This document shows, piece by piece, positions 34,379 through 43,361 of a DNA stretch of 64,000 nucleotides. A program made the position numbers and the translations under genes. The DNA comes from an uncultured Dorea sp. (GTDB lineage: Bacteria > Bacillota > Clostridia > Lachnospirales > Lachnospiraceae), in NCBI GenBank assembly GCA_910586965.1, contig CAJUMF010000001.1:209581-273580 (forward strand). Reading direction: 5' to 3'. The notes beneath the pieces are model-generated. The model searched no databases and was not told the DNA's origin. It saw only the letters and a list, made by a program, of their open reading frames with translations. Every line of letters begins with the position of its first letter. The first letter of the stretch is position 1.

Positions 34379-34930
34379 CTACACTTTTTCAGTACCGCAA
34401 TCGGATCCTTCTCTCTGGCCGCGATATATACGCTCAATCTCCTCTTCCTTGTAATAGAAAAGTAATAAAACAGCCAGAACTGATGTGGCAACAGTTACAT
34501 AGATATCAGCCACATTAAATATCGGGAAATGGATCAGCTTAAAGTATAAAAAATCGACAACAAATCGCTGAGTTACCCGATCAATACAGTTTCCGACTGC
34601 TCCTGCCATAATGAATACTGCACAGGCCCGCAGCGGAAAATATCTTTGATTCATGGGAACTTTTGTATAAAACCACACGATCACGAGGCAGATAAATACA
34701 ACACTGATGAAAAAAAAGAATTGCTGATTCTGAAACAGACCGAAAGCTGCTCCTCTATTTTCCAAATACTGCAATTCAAATACACCTTCCAGGAGTACAA
34801 AGGGCTTTTGGCCTTTTAGACAGGCAGATGCCAGATATTTTGTAAATTGATCCAACAAAACGCCCAGGCTGACCAGTACTACTGCTGCTATATAATGCCC
34901 AATCCGCTTTCTTTTGTCTACAGACTTCAT
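34379..34930 (-). CDS. lspA: Signal peptidase II
   Basis: 183 residues with four membrane segments. Seen: FTKYLASA, NRGAAFGLF, catalytic Asp motifs GAVGNCIDRV and PIFNVADIYV. Cuts prolipoproteins before the lipid-modified Cys, as needed for the lipoprotein at 8935. A charged tail (YKEEEIERIYRG) is longer than usual. Confidence 0.96.
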   Translation of the reverse strand: MKSVDKRKRIGHYIAAVVLVSLGVLLDQFTKYLASACLKGQKPFVLLEGVFELQYLENRGAAFGLFQNQQFFFFISVVFICLVIVWFYTKVPMNQRYFPLRACAVFIMAGAVGNCIDRVTQRFVVDFLYFKLIHFPIFNVADIYVTVATSVLAVLLLFYYKEEEIERIYRGQREGSDCGTEKV

Positions 34931-34956
34931 ATTTGCAAATCCTCACTCATTATTTA

Positions 34957-35715
34957 TTATATATATTTTCTGACAGAGACATAATACCGCCCTTTTTTTG
35001 TCTCAGATAAAATTCCTTCATAGGAAATCCTCCCCAATCCACGGACAGATATGAGATTTCCTTTCTCCAGACGGTAACCATTGCTGGTAATAAGCTTTCC
35101 ATTGACAAACACTTTTCCTGCCGTGATATATGCCGTAAGTTTACTTCGCGACATCGGAAATGCCACAGATAATATCGTGTCAAGACGCACAGATGGAACG
35201 GTTCCTTTAAGCTCTGTGAATACCGGCGTATATGTGATGTCCTTCCTCCCATCCTTTCTGACACACTGTACAGCCGTATGCTTGATCCGTATCAGATTAT
35301 GGATGATATAATCTGCAATCTCTTCACACACAAAGATAATCGCCTCCCCGTCTTTGACAACAATATCTCCGAACTTAGAACGTTCAACACCTAAATTCAT
35401 CACCGAACCAAGGTAATCCCGATGAGAAAGTTCTTCTGCAAACCGGACATTTAACGGACGGATAACAACCGCCTGAATGGGATATTCATATTCATACAAA
35501 AGAGCATCAGGTTGAAATGCTATCATCTGACGCTCTGCTAAATCATAGCCCCCAAAAGCATAATACCCTGACGGAAACAGCTCTTTAGGTGTTGTATGAA
35601 GTATATGAAGTTCATTCAGATTTAAAAAATCTGAAAAAGTCACTATATCTCTCTGATAAGATTGATTGGACAGATCAATCAGGCGTTTCCTCAACATCAT
35701 TTCTTCTTTATTCAT
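34957..35715 (-). CDS. ylmH: S4-domain RNA-binding protein YlmH
   Basis: 252 residues. Two N-terminal regions typical of YlmH (TFSDFLNLNELHIL, FGGYDLAERQMIAF) and a C-terminal S4 domain (~175-245: SVRLDTILSVAFPMSRSK). In Bacillus-type bacteria it is linked to rescue of stalled ribosomes. 14 bases after sepF in the ylm cluster. Confidence 0.93.
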   Translation of the reverse strand: MNKEEMMLRKRLIDLSNQSYQRDIVTFSDFLNLNELHILHTTPKELFPSGYYAFGGYDLAERQMIAFQPDALLYEYEYPIQAVVIRPLNVRFAEELSHRDYLGSVMNLGVERSKFGDIVVKDGEAIIFVCEEIADYIIHNLIRIKHTAVQCVRKDGRKDITYTPVFTELKGTVPSVRLDTILSVAFPMSRSKLTAYITAGKVFVNGKLITSNGYRLEKGNLISVRGLGRISYEGILSETKKGRYYVSVRKYI

Positions 35716-35729
35716 ACATCTGAAAGCCT

Positions 35730-36269
35730 CTAAAATCTTGAGCGCATAGAAGAAGCGTCAAAGGAAGTATTCAAAAGATCCTGCAGGTCTCCCGATATAT
35801 CTACATTTGTCGGAGTGACTAAAAAGATATAGTTAGAAATCTTCTGAAGATTTCCGTCAATGGCATAGGTAGCGCCGGAAGTAAAGTCAATGATCCTTTG
35901 AGCTATCTCCAGATCTAATCCTTCAAGGTTCAGTATCACAGTGCGCCCGCTGAGAAGCGTCTCTGTAATCTCGCGTGAGTCCTCAACAGAAGTCGGCTTC
36001 ACGACACATACCTCCATGCTGGCACTGTTTCTTCTTGCCGGCTGACGCATCGGTGTTACCTTGCTGTTTGCACGTGAACTTCCCTTTGACCTCGGAGCAA
36101 CCTCGTAGGATTCTTCCTCTTCGTCATCGTAAGATTTATTTCTATTAAAAAAGCCTTTTTTGGGCTTTTCTTCATATTCATCTTCATATTCGTCATCATA
36201 GAAATCATCGTAATCATCTTCTTCATCACTTAATTTCATGATGTCCAAGAACTTGTCTAACACTCCCAT
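35730..36269 (-). CDS. sepF: Cell-division protein SepF
   Basis: 179 residues. An amphipathic N-terminus (MGVLDKFLDIMKL) for membrane binding, an acidic Asp/Glu/Tyr-rich linker (~18-50), a Ser/Arg-rich stretch, and the C-terminal SepF domain (~85-170: VCVVKPTSVEDSREI, RTVILNLEGLD). Anchors and bundles FtsZ at the division septum. AGGAGAG upstream of the ATG. Confidence 0.96.
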   Translation of the reverse strand: MGVLDKFLDIMKLSDEEDDYDDFYDDEYEDEYEEKPKKGFFNRNKSYDDEEEESYEVAPRSKGSSRANSKVTPMRQPARRNSASMEVCVVKPTSVEDSREITETLLSGRTVILNLEGLDLEIAQRIIDFTSGATYAIDGNLQKISNYIFLVTPTNVDISGDLQDLLNTSFDASSMRSRF

Positions 36270-36294
36270 ATTTTAAAACTCTCCTATCTTATGT

Positions 36295-36990
36295 TTATAC
36301 ATGCGTATAATCACGTTGTCCGAAGATTCCGGTTCCAACGCGAATTATTGTTGCCCCTTCTTCTATGGCAACCTCATAGTCGTTAGTCATACCCATAGAA
36401 ATTAAACCCATATTAACATTATCAATGTTTTTGCTGGCAATGTCAACAGACAATTTGCGTAAACGGGCAAAAACGGTACGATTTTCTTCGGCATTTTCCA
36501 CAAATGGAGCAATCGTCATAAGACCAAGCACCTGAATATTAGAAAAATGTGATATCTCATTGATCAAAGGTTCTAATTCCTCCGGGCGAACGCCAAATTT
36601 ACTATCCTCTCCTGCTACATTGACCTCAATTAAAATATTGGCAGTCAGATTATGCTTTTTCGCTTCCTTGTCTATTGTCTCGGCAAGACGCAGCGAATCT
36701 ACAGAATGGATCAGGTCTACCTTATCAATGATATATTTTACTTTATTGCGCTGTAAATGTCCGATCATATGCCAGTGGATATCTTTAGGCAATGCCTCAT
36801 ATTTGTCCACAAGCTCCTGTACTTTATTCTCTCCAAATACCCTGACTCCCATGTCGTAGGCCTGTTGCAATGTTTCTACAGGCTTTGTCTTGCTCACTGC
36901 AATTAATGTGACATCTTCCCGGCTGCGGCCGGAACGCTTACAAGCAGCATTAATCTTTTCTTCAACCCCTCTTAAATTCTCTTTTAACAT
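36295..36990 (-). CDS. yggS: YggS-family PLP-homeostasis protein
   Basis: 231 residues from the ATG at 36990, chosen over 37014 for AAGGAG 6 bases upstream. PLP-binding Lys in LIAVSKTKPVETL (~37), FGENKVQELVDK, HMIGHLQRNKVK and LGLMTIAPF mark the family, which keeps vitamin B6 and amino acid pools balanced. Overlaps no neighbour; first of the sepF group. Confidence 0.95.
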   Translation of the reverse strand: MLKENLRGVEEKINAACKRSGRSREDVTLIAVSKTKPVETLQQAYDMGVRVFGENKVQELVDKYEALPKDIHWHMIGHLQRNKVKYIIDKVDLIHSVDSLRLAETIDKEAKKHNLTANILIEVNVAGEDSKFGVRPEELEPLINEISHFSNIQVLGLMTIAPFVENAEENRTVFARLRKLSVDIASKNIDNVNMGLISMGMTNDYEVAIEEGATIIRVGTGIFGQRDYTHV

Positions 36991-37000
36991 AATGAACTCC

Positions 37001-38386
37001 TTAAAATACAACACTGTTTTCTGTTACAGTCTCACCGTCAAGAGCAATGTGGTCATAGTTTGTAAGGCTGTAATTATTTCCTGCCTTTACAATGTAATAT
37101 TCATCACTCTCACAAAGAATCTCTATTTGTTTAAAAACGGCATAGCCTTTATTGATATTATAGACACCTTTAAGCTCTTTTGTTGCTTTTAGAGAATAAG
37201 TTTCTGAAGATTCCGGCCGCACAAGAGACGCCCCCTCCTCAAAAACCTGCGGATCCAGATACACGGTATCATTTTCCTGATTCCAGTAATACACATCAAC
37301 CTTCTTAAATTCTGCCGTGTCCGTACCCGTATCCACAAGGACTCCTGTGTCTCTGCTGTTGCCTCCCTGCGTAAGATAATCCTTTGGGACTGTATAAAAC
37401 TTTTTATTTATGACAGAGGATTTCGGTATCTTGAGCCCTGATTCGTCTTCCAAAATCAGCTCTACATCCAGATAACGTTCCTTTGCATACCGTATCATAG
37501 AAGAATGAAAAGTGAGAAGTCCCAACCTGGAATCACGGGTGCGCACAACCTCCACATCCGCCCGCTCTGTTTGGTTGTCTTTGGAAAACTTCACCTTCAC
37601 CCGCTTCATATCTGCCATTTCCTTTGCGGCATCCTCGCTCAGTGAGATGACAAGCGTCCATGTATCGCTCGTGATCAATTTGTAAATAGGCATTCCCGGC
37701 TTTACAGAGACATTGTTTGCCATCGTCTCGATTTTGTAGTTCTCCTTTGAGAGCATATTCTCCGAGACATCAGAGACCGTCACTGTCTCAAAGCCGTCAA
37801 AAGAATACATAATGATTCCGTCCGATGCCGCCTTGTACACATTCAGCCCATTGTTCTGGTTCTGGGTAAGCATCTCTTCAAGCTGCGACTGTCTGCTCTG
37901 GCTGGATTTGCTTTCTAAAACATTGTTGATATTATCCTTCAGCGTATATACATCCCGAAACTGTGCATCATCCGAATTGTCGCTGAAAGATTGTATCTTT
38001 AAAAGCAGGGCTGCCTGCTCGTCCGCAGAAAGAGCCTCCTGTTCGGTAGAGCCTGTCTCGCGGAAATTGAGTTTCTGGCCGGAAAGAGTATAGACATCGG
38101 TCCGCGCTCCCACCTTGCTCCCCTCCGGGCTAAAGTAATTAATATATCCGTCCGCTTCCGAAGCAACTACCGTCTCGTCTCGGATGATAAGCCCTGTATA
38201 CGCTGTATCTCTCAGGATCGAACCCTCCCGCACTTCATATACAGAAATATGCTTGCTTGTAAGATATGTAAAGATTGTAACGATCAGATAGATCAAAATA
38301 ATACCGAAAATGGCATTCCCTATGTTAAAATGTGGTTTTTTACGGTACGTCTGTATATTTGTCAAATTATTATCTGCCAAAATCAT
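37001..38386 (-). CDS. HlyD-like membrane fusion protein
   Basis: 461 residues. Short cytoplasmic N-terminus, one membrane segment (~23-45: IFGIILIYLIVTIFTYL), then an extracellular region with a barrel/lipoyl-like start (ASEADGYINYFSPEGSKV), a helical section (~125-185) and a beta-rich C-terminal part. Resembles adaptor subunits of secretion or efflux systems, yet no transporter gene is adjacent. Its conserved place in the division cluster of Lachnospiraceae hints at an envelope role. ATGA overlap with the radical SAM gene. Confidence 0.8.
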   Translation of the reverse strand: MILADNNLTNIQTYRKKPHFNIGNAIFGIILIYLIVTIFTYLTSKHISVYEVREGSILRDTAYTGLIIRDETVVASEADGYINYFSPEGSKVGARTDVYTLSGQKLNFRETGSTEQEALSADEQAALLLKIQSFSDNSDDAQFRDVYTLKDNINNVLESKSSQSRQSQLEEMLTQNQNNGLNVYKAASDGIIMYSFDGFETVTVSDVSENMLSKENYKIETMANNVSVKPGMPIYKLITSDTWTLVISLSEDAAKEMADMKRVKVKFSKDNQTERADVEVVRTRDSRLGLLTFHSSMIRYAKERYLDVELILEDESGLKIPKSSVINKKFYTVPKDYLTQGGNSRDTGVLVDTGTDTAEFKKVDVYYWNQENDTVYLDPQVFEEGASLVRPESSETYSLKATKELKGVYNINKGYAVFKQIEILCESDEYYIVKAGNNYSLTNYDHIALDGETVTENSVVF

Positions 38387-39342
38387 ACCCCCTGTATCTT
38401 ATCTAATGCTGCCCCGCCAAGGTAATTGAACTTTTTCCCCTGGTAGCTTTTCTCGGTATCCATATATTCTAAAAGCTCATCTCTTAGCGCCCACCAGCTT
38501 TTTCCCCAGTTTGAAAAAACAGCATCTTTTTCCGGTACGCGGGAAAACAATCGCTCCACAACAATATCCGGAGACAGATTTTCCAAAAAAACAGCTACTC
38601 TTCGAATATACTCCTCTTTTGAACATATGGATATTTTGCCATTTTCAAACTCCTCACACAACCTTGTGTTTTTGGCCACATACAATGAGTGGAGCTTTAC
38701 AGCATCCGTCCGAAGTGCTGACACCACTCTCGCCGTCTCCACACAATCTATCCTGTCATCCCCAGGAAGATTTAAGATGACATGAGTGCAGATTTCAAAT
38801 CCATATTCACGAATAAGAAGTACTGCATCGATATATTCTGCAAGCCCGTGACCTCTGCTGACACTGGAAAGCGTATGATAATTCACAGTCTGCAGGCCTA
38901 GTTCAATCGTAATATCCAACTGATACCTGCGGGAGGCTTCTTTTAAGACTTCCATGTATTCCCTACGGATACAGTCAGGTCTTGTGGACACACTGACCGC
39001 TACTATATCCGGTACTTCCGACGCTTCTACTACATAATGCTTAAAATCCCGGACAGGAAGAAACGTATTGGTATAATTTTGAAAATATGCAATAAACTTG
39101 TGGGCATGATATCTGGATCCAATGTAAAACTTCGTGTGTTCGAGCTGTTCTTTCACAGAGATGGCAGCGTTCATTGCCTCAAATCCTGTTCCGCATCCGG
39201 CACAGAAACTGCATCCATGATTCCCGTCTGCCCGATTGGGGCAGCTTACAGGAAGATTCACAGGAAGCTTATATACTTTTTCTCCGTACTTGCTTTTCAG
39301 ATAATCAGAATATGTATAATAAAATCTCTGATTGTTTTTCAT
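38383..39342 (-). CDS. Radical SAM protein of the TIGR01212/YhcC family
   Basis: 319 residues. Cys motif at the N-terminus (CPNRADGNHGCSFC) binds a 4Fe-4S cluster for S-adenosylmethionine cleavage; IGSRYHAHKFIAYFQ, AVSVSTRPDCI and ITIELGLQTV are family features. The reaction is not established; a tRNA-related role has been suggested for relatives. First gene of the cluster running down to rluD. Confidence 0.88.
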   Translation of the reverse strand: MKNNQRFYYTYSDYLKSKYGEKVYKLPVNLPVSCPNRADGNHGCSFCAGCGTGFEAMNAAISVKEQLEHTKFYIGSRYHAHKFIAYFQNYTNTFLPVRDFKHYVVEASEVPDIVAVSVSTRPDCIRREYMEVLKEASRRYQLDITIELGLQTVNYHTLSSVSRGHGLAEYIDAVLLIREYGFEICTHVILNLPGDDRIDCVETARVVSALRTDAVKLHSLYVAKNTRLCEEFENGKISICSKEEYIRRVAVFLENLSPDIVVERLFSRVPEKDAVFSNWGKSWWALRDELLEYMDTEKSYQGKKFNYLGGAALDKIQGV

Positions 39343-39418
39343 AAATTTTCCTTTTTATGTATAATAAAATCTTTACTGTGCCATACTAAGTCCAGTATAA
39401 AAAAAGGAGGCGTTTAAT

Positions 39419-39631
39419 ATGAAATGGTTTGATAATACGGCGCTAACACTTGTCATTGTCGGTGCAGTCAACTGGTTATTAGTCGGAATCTTCCGTTTTG
39501 ATCTGGTTGCATTCTTATTCGGAAACCTGTCATGGTTCTCACGTATCGTCTACGCAATTGTAGGACTATGCGGACTATACCTGATCAGTCTCTATGGACG
39601 AATCGGCAGTACCTCTGAAATGCAATCCTAG
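39419..39631 (+). CDS. DUF378 membrane protein
   Basis: 70 residues with two membrane segments; GAVNWLLVGIFRFDLVA and IVYAIVGLCGLY are diagnostic of DUF378, function unknown. A strong AAAGGAGG site precedes the ATG by 7-8 bases. Stands alone on the plus strand between minus-strand genes. Confidence 0.9.
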   Translation: MKWFDNTALTLVIVGAVNWLLVGIFRFDLVAFLFGNLSWFSRIVYAIVGLCGLYLISLYGRIGSTSEMQS

Positions 39632-39700
39632 AAAAAAATCGGATGTCATCAGATATTGCAATAAACAGGGGGAATCCAAAATGAAAAAGGAGCCCCCCTT

Positions 39701-40738
39701 CTATTGAACATCAGAAATCCCTTCGATCAACGCTGTCATATCCCGATACAGAATTTCCTTTGTCTTCGCTCCCATAACAATCGATATAAAAGGATTCCCG
39801 CTGTCAGACTCATCCAAAAGGATCAAACAGTTCCCGGCACTTAAGGTCGTCCCTGTCTTACCACCGATTATTTTTCCGCTTTTGGGCAGATCTGCCTCAC
39901 CAAGTGCATAGTAATTGGTTGGTTCCCACTTTACAGAAGCATCGCTTCCATCTGCCCTTTTTATATTCGCGGTATAAGAATCTGCCTCTATGATCTCCAT
40001 AAACTTTTCATGTTTCATACATTCATTAAAAATCAGATACATATCGTAAGCAGTCGTATAATGGCTTTCATTATGAAGTCCGTTTGAATTCACAAAATGA
40101 GAACCTGTTGCCATAATTTCCTCTGCTTTCTTGTTCATCAGCTCCGCAAACTCCGCTTCCGTTTTGCTTATATGCTCGGCAATCGCCACAGCATTATCAT
40201 TGCCGGAATAAACTAAAAGTCCATAAAGCAGACTTTCAAGAGAAAGCTGATCCCCCTCCTGAATTCCACATACTTGTTCGTCAGCCGCAAATGATCTGGC
40301 GTCCGCATTTTTGGACACTACAACAGTCTCAGAAAGGTCTGTGCCGCTGTCAAAAACCACCAGTGCAGTCATCAGCTTTGTCAGACTGGCAGGATACATT
40401 CTCTCATATATATTATATGCAAAGTCAGCCTTTCTGCCTTCCAGGTCAAAAAGACCTCCGGCCTGAAAAGTATTCTTATCAGGTGCCCCGTTCATGTCTA
40501 CATTCTCTGCCGAGACACACAAATCAGCCGAATACAAATCTCCCTTATAAAGAGCTTTATTATAATGGGAAGATTCGTATTCAGCTACTAAATATTGTTC
40601 TTTTGAATGATTTATCAAGTAGTAGATACCCGCCGCCGCAATACACTGCAAAATAAGGAAGAGGACCATGATACGGACAATACGGTTCCTCCTTCTGCGG
40701 GCCTTTAAATATCTTTTTGATTTACCGGTACATCTCAC
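39701..40738 (-). CDS. D-alanyl-D-alanine carboxypeptidase (S11 family)
   Basis: About 345 residues. An N-terminal membrane anchor, then the low-molecular-weight PBP motifs: SLTK (PASLTKLM), SGN (VYSGNDNAV) and KTG (GGKTGTTL). Trims the last D-Ala from peptidoglycan stems outside the cell. No C-terminal anchor domain follows the catalytic one. The start is uncertain: a TTG at 40762 would overlap mgsA by more bases and lacks a ribosome site; the GTG at 40738 has GAGGAG 12 bases upstream. Confidence 0.88.
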   Translation of the reverse strand: MRCTGKSKRYLKARRRRNRIVRIMVLFLILQCIAAAGIYYLINHSKEQYLVAEYESSHYNKALYKGDLYSADLCVSAENVDMNGAPDKNTFQAGGLFDLEGRKADFAYNIYERMYPASLTKLMTALVVFDSGTDLSETVVVSKNADARSFAADEQVCGIQEGDQLSLESLLYGLLVYSGNDNAVAIAEHISKTEAEFAELMNKKAEEIMATGSHFVNSNGLHNESHYTTAYDMYLIFNECMKHEKFMEIIEADSYTANIKRADGSDASVKWEPTNYYALGEADLPKSGKIIGGKTGTTLSAGNCLILLDESDSGNPFISIVMGAKTKEILYRDMTALIEGISDVQ

Positions 40739-41117
40739 GCCAATCCAAGTCTCCTCTGTCAATTGCCAGTATTACTAGTTCCGCTGTGGCAAGATTCGTA
40801 GCCATCGGAATATTATAAGTGTCACATAGACGAATCACATCATTCACATCCGGCTCATGAGGCTTGGGATTTGATGGCTCGCGCAGGAATATCAGCGCAT
40901 CGATATCATTCTGGGCAATCTGAGCTCCAAGCTGCTGTTTCCCGCCTAAAGGTCCTGCCAAGTATTTATGGATATTCAGATTCGTAACTTCTTCAATTAA
41001 CCTTCCTGTCGTACCTGTGGCGTATAAATTGTGCTTGCTCAATATCCCTCTGTATGCGATACAGAAATTCTGCATCAGAGTCTTTTTTGAATCATGTGCA
41101 ATCAAACCAATGTTCAT
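40722..41117 (-). CDS. mgsA: Methylglyoxal synthase
   Basis: 131 residues from the ATG at 41117, for which AAGGAG lies 10 bases upstream (an in-frame GTG at 41126 is too near that site). Seen: IGLIAHDSKK, phosphate-binding ATGTTGRLI, GPLGGKQQLGAQI with catalytic Asp in NDIDALIFL. Turns dihydroxyacetone phosphate into methylglyoxal, bypassing lower glycolysis. Its 3' end overlaps the carboxypeptidase start region. Confidence 0.95.
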   Translation of the reverse strand: MNIGLIAHDSKKTLMQNFCIAYRGILSKHNLYATGTTGRLIEEVTNLNIHKYLAGPLGGKQQLGAQIAQNDIDALIFLREPSNPKPHEPDVNDVIRLCDTYNIPMATNLATAELVILAIDRGDLDWREMYR

Positions 41118-41131
41118 ATATTTCACGCTCC

Positions 41132-42259
41132 TTACTGATACTTCTTTGGCTGTAATCCGACATTCAGCACAAAACCTATGCCGATATAGAGGCTCACAAG
41201 GGAAGTAAGCCCGTAACTTACAAAAGGAAGGGGGACTCCGGTGTTGGGGATCAACCCTGTTGCTACCGAAATATTAACGAAACTCTGGACTCCGATGAGC
41301 CCCCCTACCCCGCAGCAGATGATTCTCCCTGCAAGGTCCTGTGCACGTATCCCAATCAATATACATTGTACCACAATCAATAATAATAAAGCAATAACTA
41401 TACATCCTCCGATGAAACCTAATTCTTCGCCCACAATGGCAAAGATAAAGTCCGTCTGGGGCTCCGGGATAAAATTCCCGTTTTTTACCGACGTGGTCGT
41501 GTTATTGTTAAGTCCCTTTCCGGTAAGCTTTCCGGATCCAATAGCCATGACCGAATTATTCTGCTGATAGACCTCGTCGCTGTTCTGATCTTCCTCCTGA
41601 TTGATAAAAGCGAGGATACGCTGCTGCTGATATTTTTGGAGGAAAGGCTGGTGCGGCATCATCACGATCGCAAAGAAGATGATGGTCGTCGGGATCAGCG
41701 CAAGCAGGATCCTTCCGATAACGCGGTAGCTTAGTCCGCCCACATAGATAAGCAGGCATATGACCATGGCGGTAACAAGCGTCGTAGAAAGATTCGGCTC
41801 TGCAAAGATCAGACCGAGGGGAATCGCCGACAGCGCGGCGTATTTGATCAGCGTTGACCGGTCATTGATATCTTCTGTATGATTCATGATAAATCTTGAG
41901 AAAAATAAAATCAATAATATCTTTGCAAGCTCTGACGGCTGAAAAGTCGTAAAGCCCAGGTTGATCCACCTTCTGGCACCGTTGACCGTCTGTCCGACGA
42001 TAAATACGCTGCCGAGACTGCCGATCGCCACCAGATAGATCAGCCAGTAAAACTCAAGCACCCATACATAATCAAACAGCGAGACGATAACCATAACGAA
42101 CAATCCGAATACAACGCCGAATATCTGCCGGCTCTGATAGATCTCCCTGGCACTCCCCACTACAAAAATGCCTAAGACCGACAGGGAAAAGACCAGCGCA
42201 GTTAAAGTAAAGTTATAGTTTTTTATGTGATATACTTTTGCAAATCTAGGTAATTTCAA
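41132..42259 (-). CDS. rodA: RodA-type peptidoglycan glycosyltransferase
   Basis: 375 residues, about ten membrane segments, SEDS family. Seen: NGARRWINLG, FQPSELAKI, and PFVSYGLTSL near the C-terminus. Polymerises glycan strands together with the class B PBP encoded at 43362-46289 in the elongation machinery. 4-base overlap with minE. Confidence 0.93.
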   Translation of the reverse strand: MKLPRFAKVYHIKNYNFTLTALVFSLSVLGIFVVGSAREIYQSRQIFGVVFGLFVMVIVSLFDYVWVLEFYWLIYLVAIGSLGSVFIVGQTVNGARRWINLGFTTFQPSELAKILLILFFSRFIMNHTEDINDRSTLIKYAALSAIPLGLIFAEPNLSTTLVTAMVICLLIYVGGLSYRVIGRILLALIPTTIIFFAIVMMPHQPFLQKYQQQRILAFINQEEDQNSDEVYQQNNSVMAIGSGKLTGKGLNNNTTTSVKNGNFIPEPQTDFIFAIVGEELGFIGGCIVIALLLLIVVQCILIGIRAQDLAGRIICCGVGGLIGVQSFVNISVATGLIPNTGVPLPFVSYGLTSLVSLYIGIGFVLNVGLQPKKYQ

Positions 42260-42468
42260 TCTTCTTCTCCTGAAAAATCAATAAGTAAATGTGTCCGCGT
42301 TATCTGCACATGAAAATTATCTTCTGTAAACTCAATATATTTTGAGAGCACTTCGTGAAGCTCCCGGCATATTTTATCGTAGGCTTCCGGCGTACAGTTC
42401 ACACGGTCTGATGTGACCAGTGCCCGGATCCGGTCCCTTGCGATGTTGACAGATGATTTTCTTTGCAT
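42256..42468 (-). CDS. minE: Cell-division topological factor MinE
   Basis: 70 residues, slightly short. SVNIARDRIRALVTSDRVNC is the MinD-activating segment (residues ~4-24); the rest forms the dimer domain. Drives MinD off the membrane. Directly after minD. The usual N-terminal membrane-targeting helix is reduced. Confidence 0.9.
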   Translation of the reverse strand: MQRKSSVNIARDRIRALVTSDRVNCTPEAYDKICRELHEVLSKYIEFTEDNFHVQITRTHLLIDFSGEED

Positions 42469-42480
42469 GACCTGCCTCCT

Positions 42481-43272
42481 CTAATCCTTTTTAAACAGAT
42501 GTGACAGGATGGAAAGCAGCCCGCCTCCCTCAGTGATGTCCATAATAGGAATCTCTTCACCGGTAATTCTCCGGCAGATATTCTCATAAGCCTTTCCCGC
42601 TTTAGAGTCCATGCCGATCACCGGTTCCCCCTGGTTTGTCCCGATCACCACTCTCTCATCATCAGGAATAGCTCCGATCAGCGGGATAGACAGAATCTCC
42701 GTGACATCATCCACAGACATCATATCACCTTTCCGAACCATGTCTACACGGATACGGTTAATAATGAGAGAATTATTCCGAAGCTTATTCTTCTCCAAAA
42801 GACCGATGATCCGGTCGGCATCACGGATTGCGGACACCTCCGGAGTGGTGACAACAATCGCCCGGTCAGCGCCTGCAATCGCATTCTGAAAGCCCTGTTC
42901 AATTCCTGCCGGGGAATCTAAGATCACATAGTCGAATTCTTCTTTAAGCTCTGAGGTGAGCTTTTTCATCTGTCCCGGTGAAACCGCAGACTTATCTTTT
43001 GTCTGGGCAGATGGCAGCAAATACAGATTCTCGTACCTTTTGTCACGGATCAATGCCTGTTTTAAACGGCATGTCCCCTCAATGACATCCACAAGGTTAT
43101 AGACGATCAAGTTCTCAAGTCCCATGACAACGTCCAGATTACGCAGACCCAGATCTGTATCAATAACTACCACCTTTTTTCCAAGCTGAGATAAACCGGC
43201 CCCAATATTTGCCGTTGTTGTTGTCTTTCCGACACCGCCTTTTCCTGATGTAATTACAATAACTTCTCCCAT
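42481..43272 (-). CDS. minD: Septum-site ATPase MinD
   Basis: 263 residues. Deviant Walker A SGKGGVGKTTTTANIG, VIDTDLGLRNLDV, DSPAGIEQGFQNA, and a C-terminal amphipathic helix (LLSILSHLFKKD) for membrane attachment. Recruits the division inhibitor MinC and is cycled by MinE. AGGAGG upstream. No minC lies between it and pbp2. Confidence 0.97.
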   Translation of the reverse strand: MGEVIVITSGKGGVGKTTTTANIGAGLSQLGKKVVVIDTDLGLRNLDVVMGLENLIVYNLVDVIEGTCRLKQALIRDKRYENLYLLPSAQTKDKSAVSPGQMKKLTSELKEEFDYVILDSPAGIEQGFQNAIAGADRAIVVTTPEVSAIRDADRIIGLLEKNKLRNNSLIINRIRVDMVRKGDMMSVDDVTEILSIPLIGAIPDDERVVIGTNQGEPVIGMDSKAGKAYENICRRITGEEIPIMDITEGGGLLSILSHLFKKD

Positions 43273-43361
43273 GAATTACTTCCTCCTATTTCTGGTTTAC
43301 TTGAAGGTCTTAAGCATTGTATGCTTTTATCATTGGTGTCTGAAAGCTCCATATATGGATT

